From assembly GCA_964502635.1 (NCBI GenBank), contig CAZCXI010000119.1, forward strand, positions 1 to 7,733: a stretch of 7,733 bases of DNA, written 5' to 3'. The notes under the pieces were generated by a model. The model ran no database searches, had not been told where the DNA came from, and saw only the letters and a program-made list of their open reading frames with translations. This DNA is from C00003060 sp964502635 (lineage in GTDB: Bacteria > Desulfobacterota > Desulfobacteria > Desulfobacterales > C00003060). Below, piece by piece: positions 6,586 through 7,733 of this stretch (position 1 is its first letter; each line of letters starts with the position of its first letter). Position numbers and translations under genes: made by a program.

Positions 6586-7733
6586 ATGACCTGGGACACA
6601 TTTGTTCATGTCTTATTAGACATTTTGACCAGACAAACCGGGCTTTTCCATGTCAATTATAAACTCGCTATTATGTGGGGTATCGGGCTGTTTTTTATTT
6701 ACCTGGCGGTGGCAAAGAAATACGAGCCCCTACTCTTGCTGCCCATTGGTTTCGGGATCTTTCTGGTCAACTTCCCCCTGACGCCTCTCATGGGCTTTGA
6801 TGCCCATGGCACAAGGGAGCTCTTTAACATATTCTACCACTACGGTGTGCAATGGGAGGTCATCCCATGCGTCATATTCCTGGGCCTGGGGGCCATGACC
6901 GATTTCGGGCCCTTGATTGCCAATCCAAAGACCTTGGTCGTGGGAGCCGGCGCACAGCTTGGGGTCTTCATCACGTTCCTGGGGGTCCTCCTTTTCGGAT
7001 TTACCATGAAAGAGGCTGCATCCGTGGCGATCATTGGAGGGGCCGACGGGCCCACCACCATCTACCTGACGGCCAAACTGGCACCGAATCTTCTCGGTGC
7101 CAATGCCCTTGCCGCCTATTCATACATGGCCATGGTTCCGCTGATTCAACCCCCGATTATGAGACTTCTGACCACCAAGGAACAACGGCAGATCGTCATG
7201 AAACAGTTGAGGCCAGTATCCCGGCGTGAAAAAATATTTTTCCCCCTCATCGTGGCAGGGGTCATCGCCCTTTTGGTCCCTGCCGTCACCCCTTTGATGG
7301 GGATGTTCATGCTTGGAAACTTCATGCGTGAAAGCGGCGTTGTTGACAGGCTGGCAGGGTCCGCACAAGGCTCCCTCATGAATATTGTCACCATCTTCCT
7401 CGGCATTTCCGTGGGCGCCACCATGCAGGCGGAGACGTTTCTTACGGCCAAACCATTACTCATCTTTACATTTGGGCTGCTCGATTTCGGCGTCTGTACG
7501 GTGGGAGGCATCCTCACGGTAAGGATTATGAACCTTTTTCTCAGGGACAAGATGAATCCTCTTATCGGTTCCGCAGGGGTTTCCGCAGTGCCCATGGCAG
7601 CGCGGGTTTCGCAAACCGTTGGACAACAGGAGAATCCTCACAATTTCTTGCTCATGCATGCCATCGGCCCGAACCTGGCCGGTGTCATAGGAAGCGCCTC
7701 CGCAGCCGGCATGCTCATCGCCATGTTTGGTTA
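6586..7733 (+). CDS. oadB: Sodium-translocating decarboxylase beta subunit (OadB/MmdB/GcdB family), 3' end at window edge
   Basis: This is the membrane subunit that couples decarboxylation of carboxybiotin to Na+ export in oxaloacetate, methylmalonyl-CoA or glutaconyl-CoA decarboxylases. In-window length is 382 codons plus two bases, TA, so the protein probably ends at ...AMFG with a TAA or TAG one base beyond the edge. Residues known to matter in Klebsiella OadB align with a constant offset of 49: Asp154 (GGADGPT; Asp203), Tyr180 (AAYSYM; Tyr229), Asn324, Gly328, Ser333 and Arg340 (NPLIGSAGVSAVPMAAR; Asn373, Gly377, Ser382, Arg389) and Asn363 (GPN; Asn412). Many hydrophobic helices are visible from about residue 28 on. 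The ATG is the only sensible start because an in-frame TGA lies 15 bases upstream at 6571. Neither the alpha carboxyltransferase nor the biotin carrier gene lies upstream, so the substrate cannot be told; the symbol names the family, not a proven oxaloacetate enzyme. Confidence 0.93.
   Translation, partial: MTWDTFVHVLLDILTRQTGLFHVNYKLAIMWGIGLFFIYLAVAKKYEPLLLLPIGFGIFLVNFPLTPLMGFDAHGTRELFNIFYHYGVQWEVIPCVIFLGLGAMTDFGPLIANPKTLVVGAGAQLGVFITFLGVLLFGFTMKEAASVAIIGGADGPTTIYLTAKLAPNLLGANALAAYSYMAMVPLIQPPIMRLLTTKEQRQIVMKQLRPVSRREKIFFPLIVAGVIALLVPAVTPLMGMFMLGNFMRESGVVDRLAGSAQGSLMNIVTIFLGISVGATMQAETFLTAKPLLIFTFGLLDFGVCTVGGILTVRIMNLFLRDKMNPLIGSAGVSAVPMAARVSQTVGQQENPHNFLLMHAIGPNLAGVIGSASAAGMLIAMFG

Overview
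The window looks like chromosomal DNA from a strictly anaerobic bacterium. Two gene families suggest this: an oxygen-sensitive ATP-driven Fe-S activase system of the 2-hydroxyacyl-CoA dehydratase / benzoyl-CoA reductase type, and the beta subunit of a sodium-pumping decarboxylase. Together with a Gram-negative style RNase G gene, the mix fits a sulfate-reducing or syntrophic member of the Desulfobacterota (former Deltaproteobacteria). That placement is an inference from gene content and moderate G+C by eye; no rRNA or phylogenetic marker was compared.

Layout. Positions 84-4533 (minus strand) hold a two-gene operon. The upstream gene (1027 aa from the preferred start) has two tandem BcrAD/BadFG ASKHA ATPase domains, a cysteine-rich linker and a DUF2229-type domain. 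Seven bases after its stop comes a 452-aa HgdB-like cysteine protein with a GTG start. In many anaerobes these parts form one polypeptide of about 1400-1500 aa; here they are split. Positions 4534-4877 are a divergent intergenic and leader region with a recognisable minus-strand -35 box. Positions 4878-6365 (plus strand) encode ribonuclease G. Positions 6366-6585 are a gap with no confident gene. Positions 6586-7733 (plus strand) encode the sodium-translocating decarboxylase beta subunit, which runs to the window edge and probably lacks only the last base of its stop codon.

How the genes fit together. The two minus-strand proteins probably act as one ATP-dependent low-potential electron-transfer device: the ASKHA pair energises an electron and the cysteine-bearing domains receive it. 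No dehydratase or reductase substrate subunit lies in the window, so the acceptor is unknown. RNase G is a housekeeping RNA-processing enzyme and looks functionally unrelated. The decarboxylase beta subunit uses carboxylate decarboxylation to export sodium; its alpha and biotin-carrier partners are not in the window. The most interesting item is the uncharacterised split activase pair, with its asymmetric ATPase domains and cysteine-rich linker.
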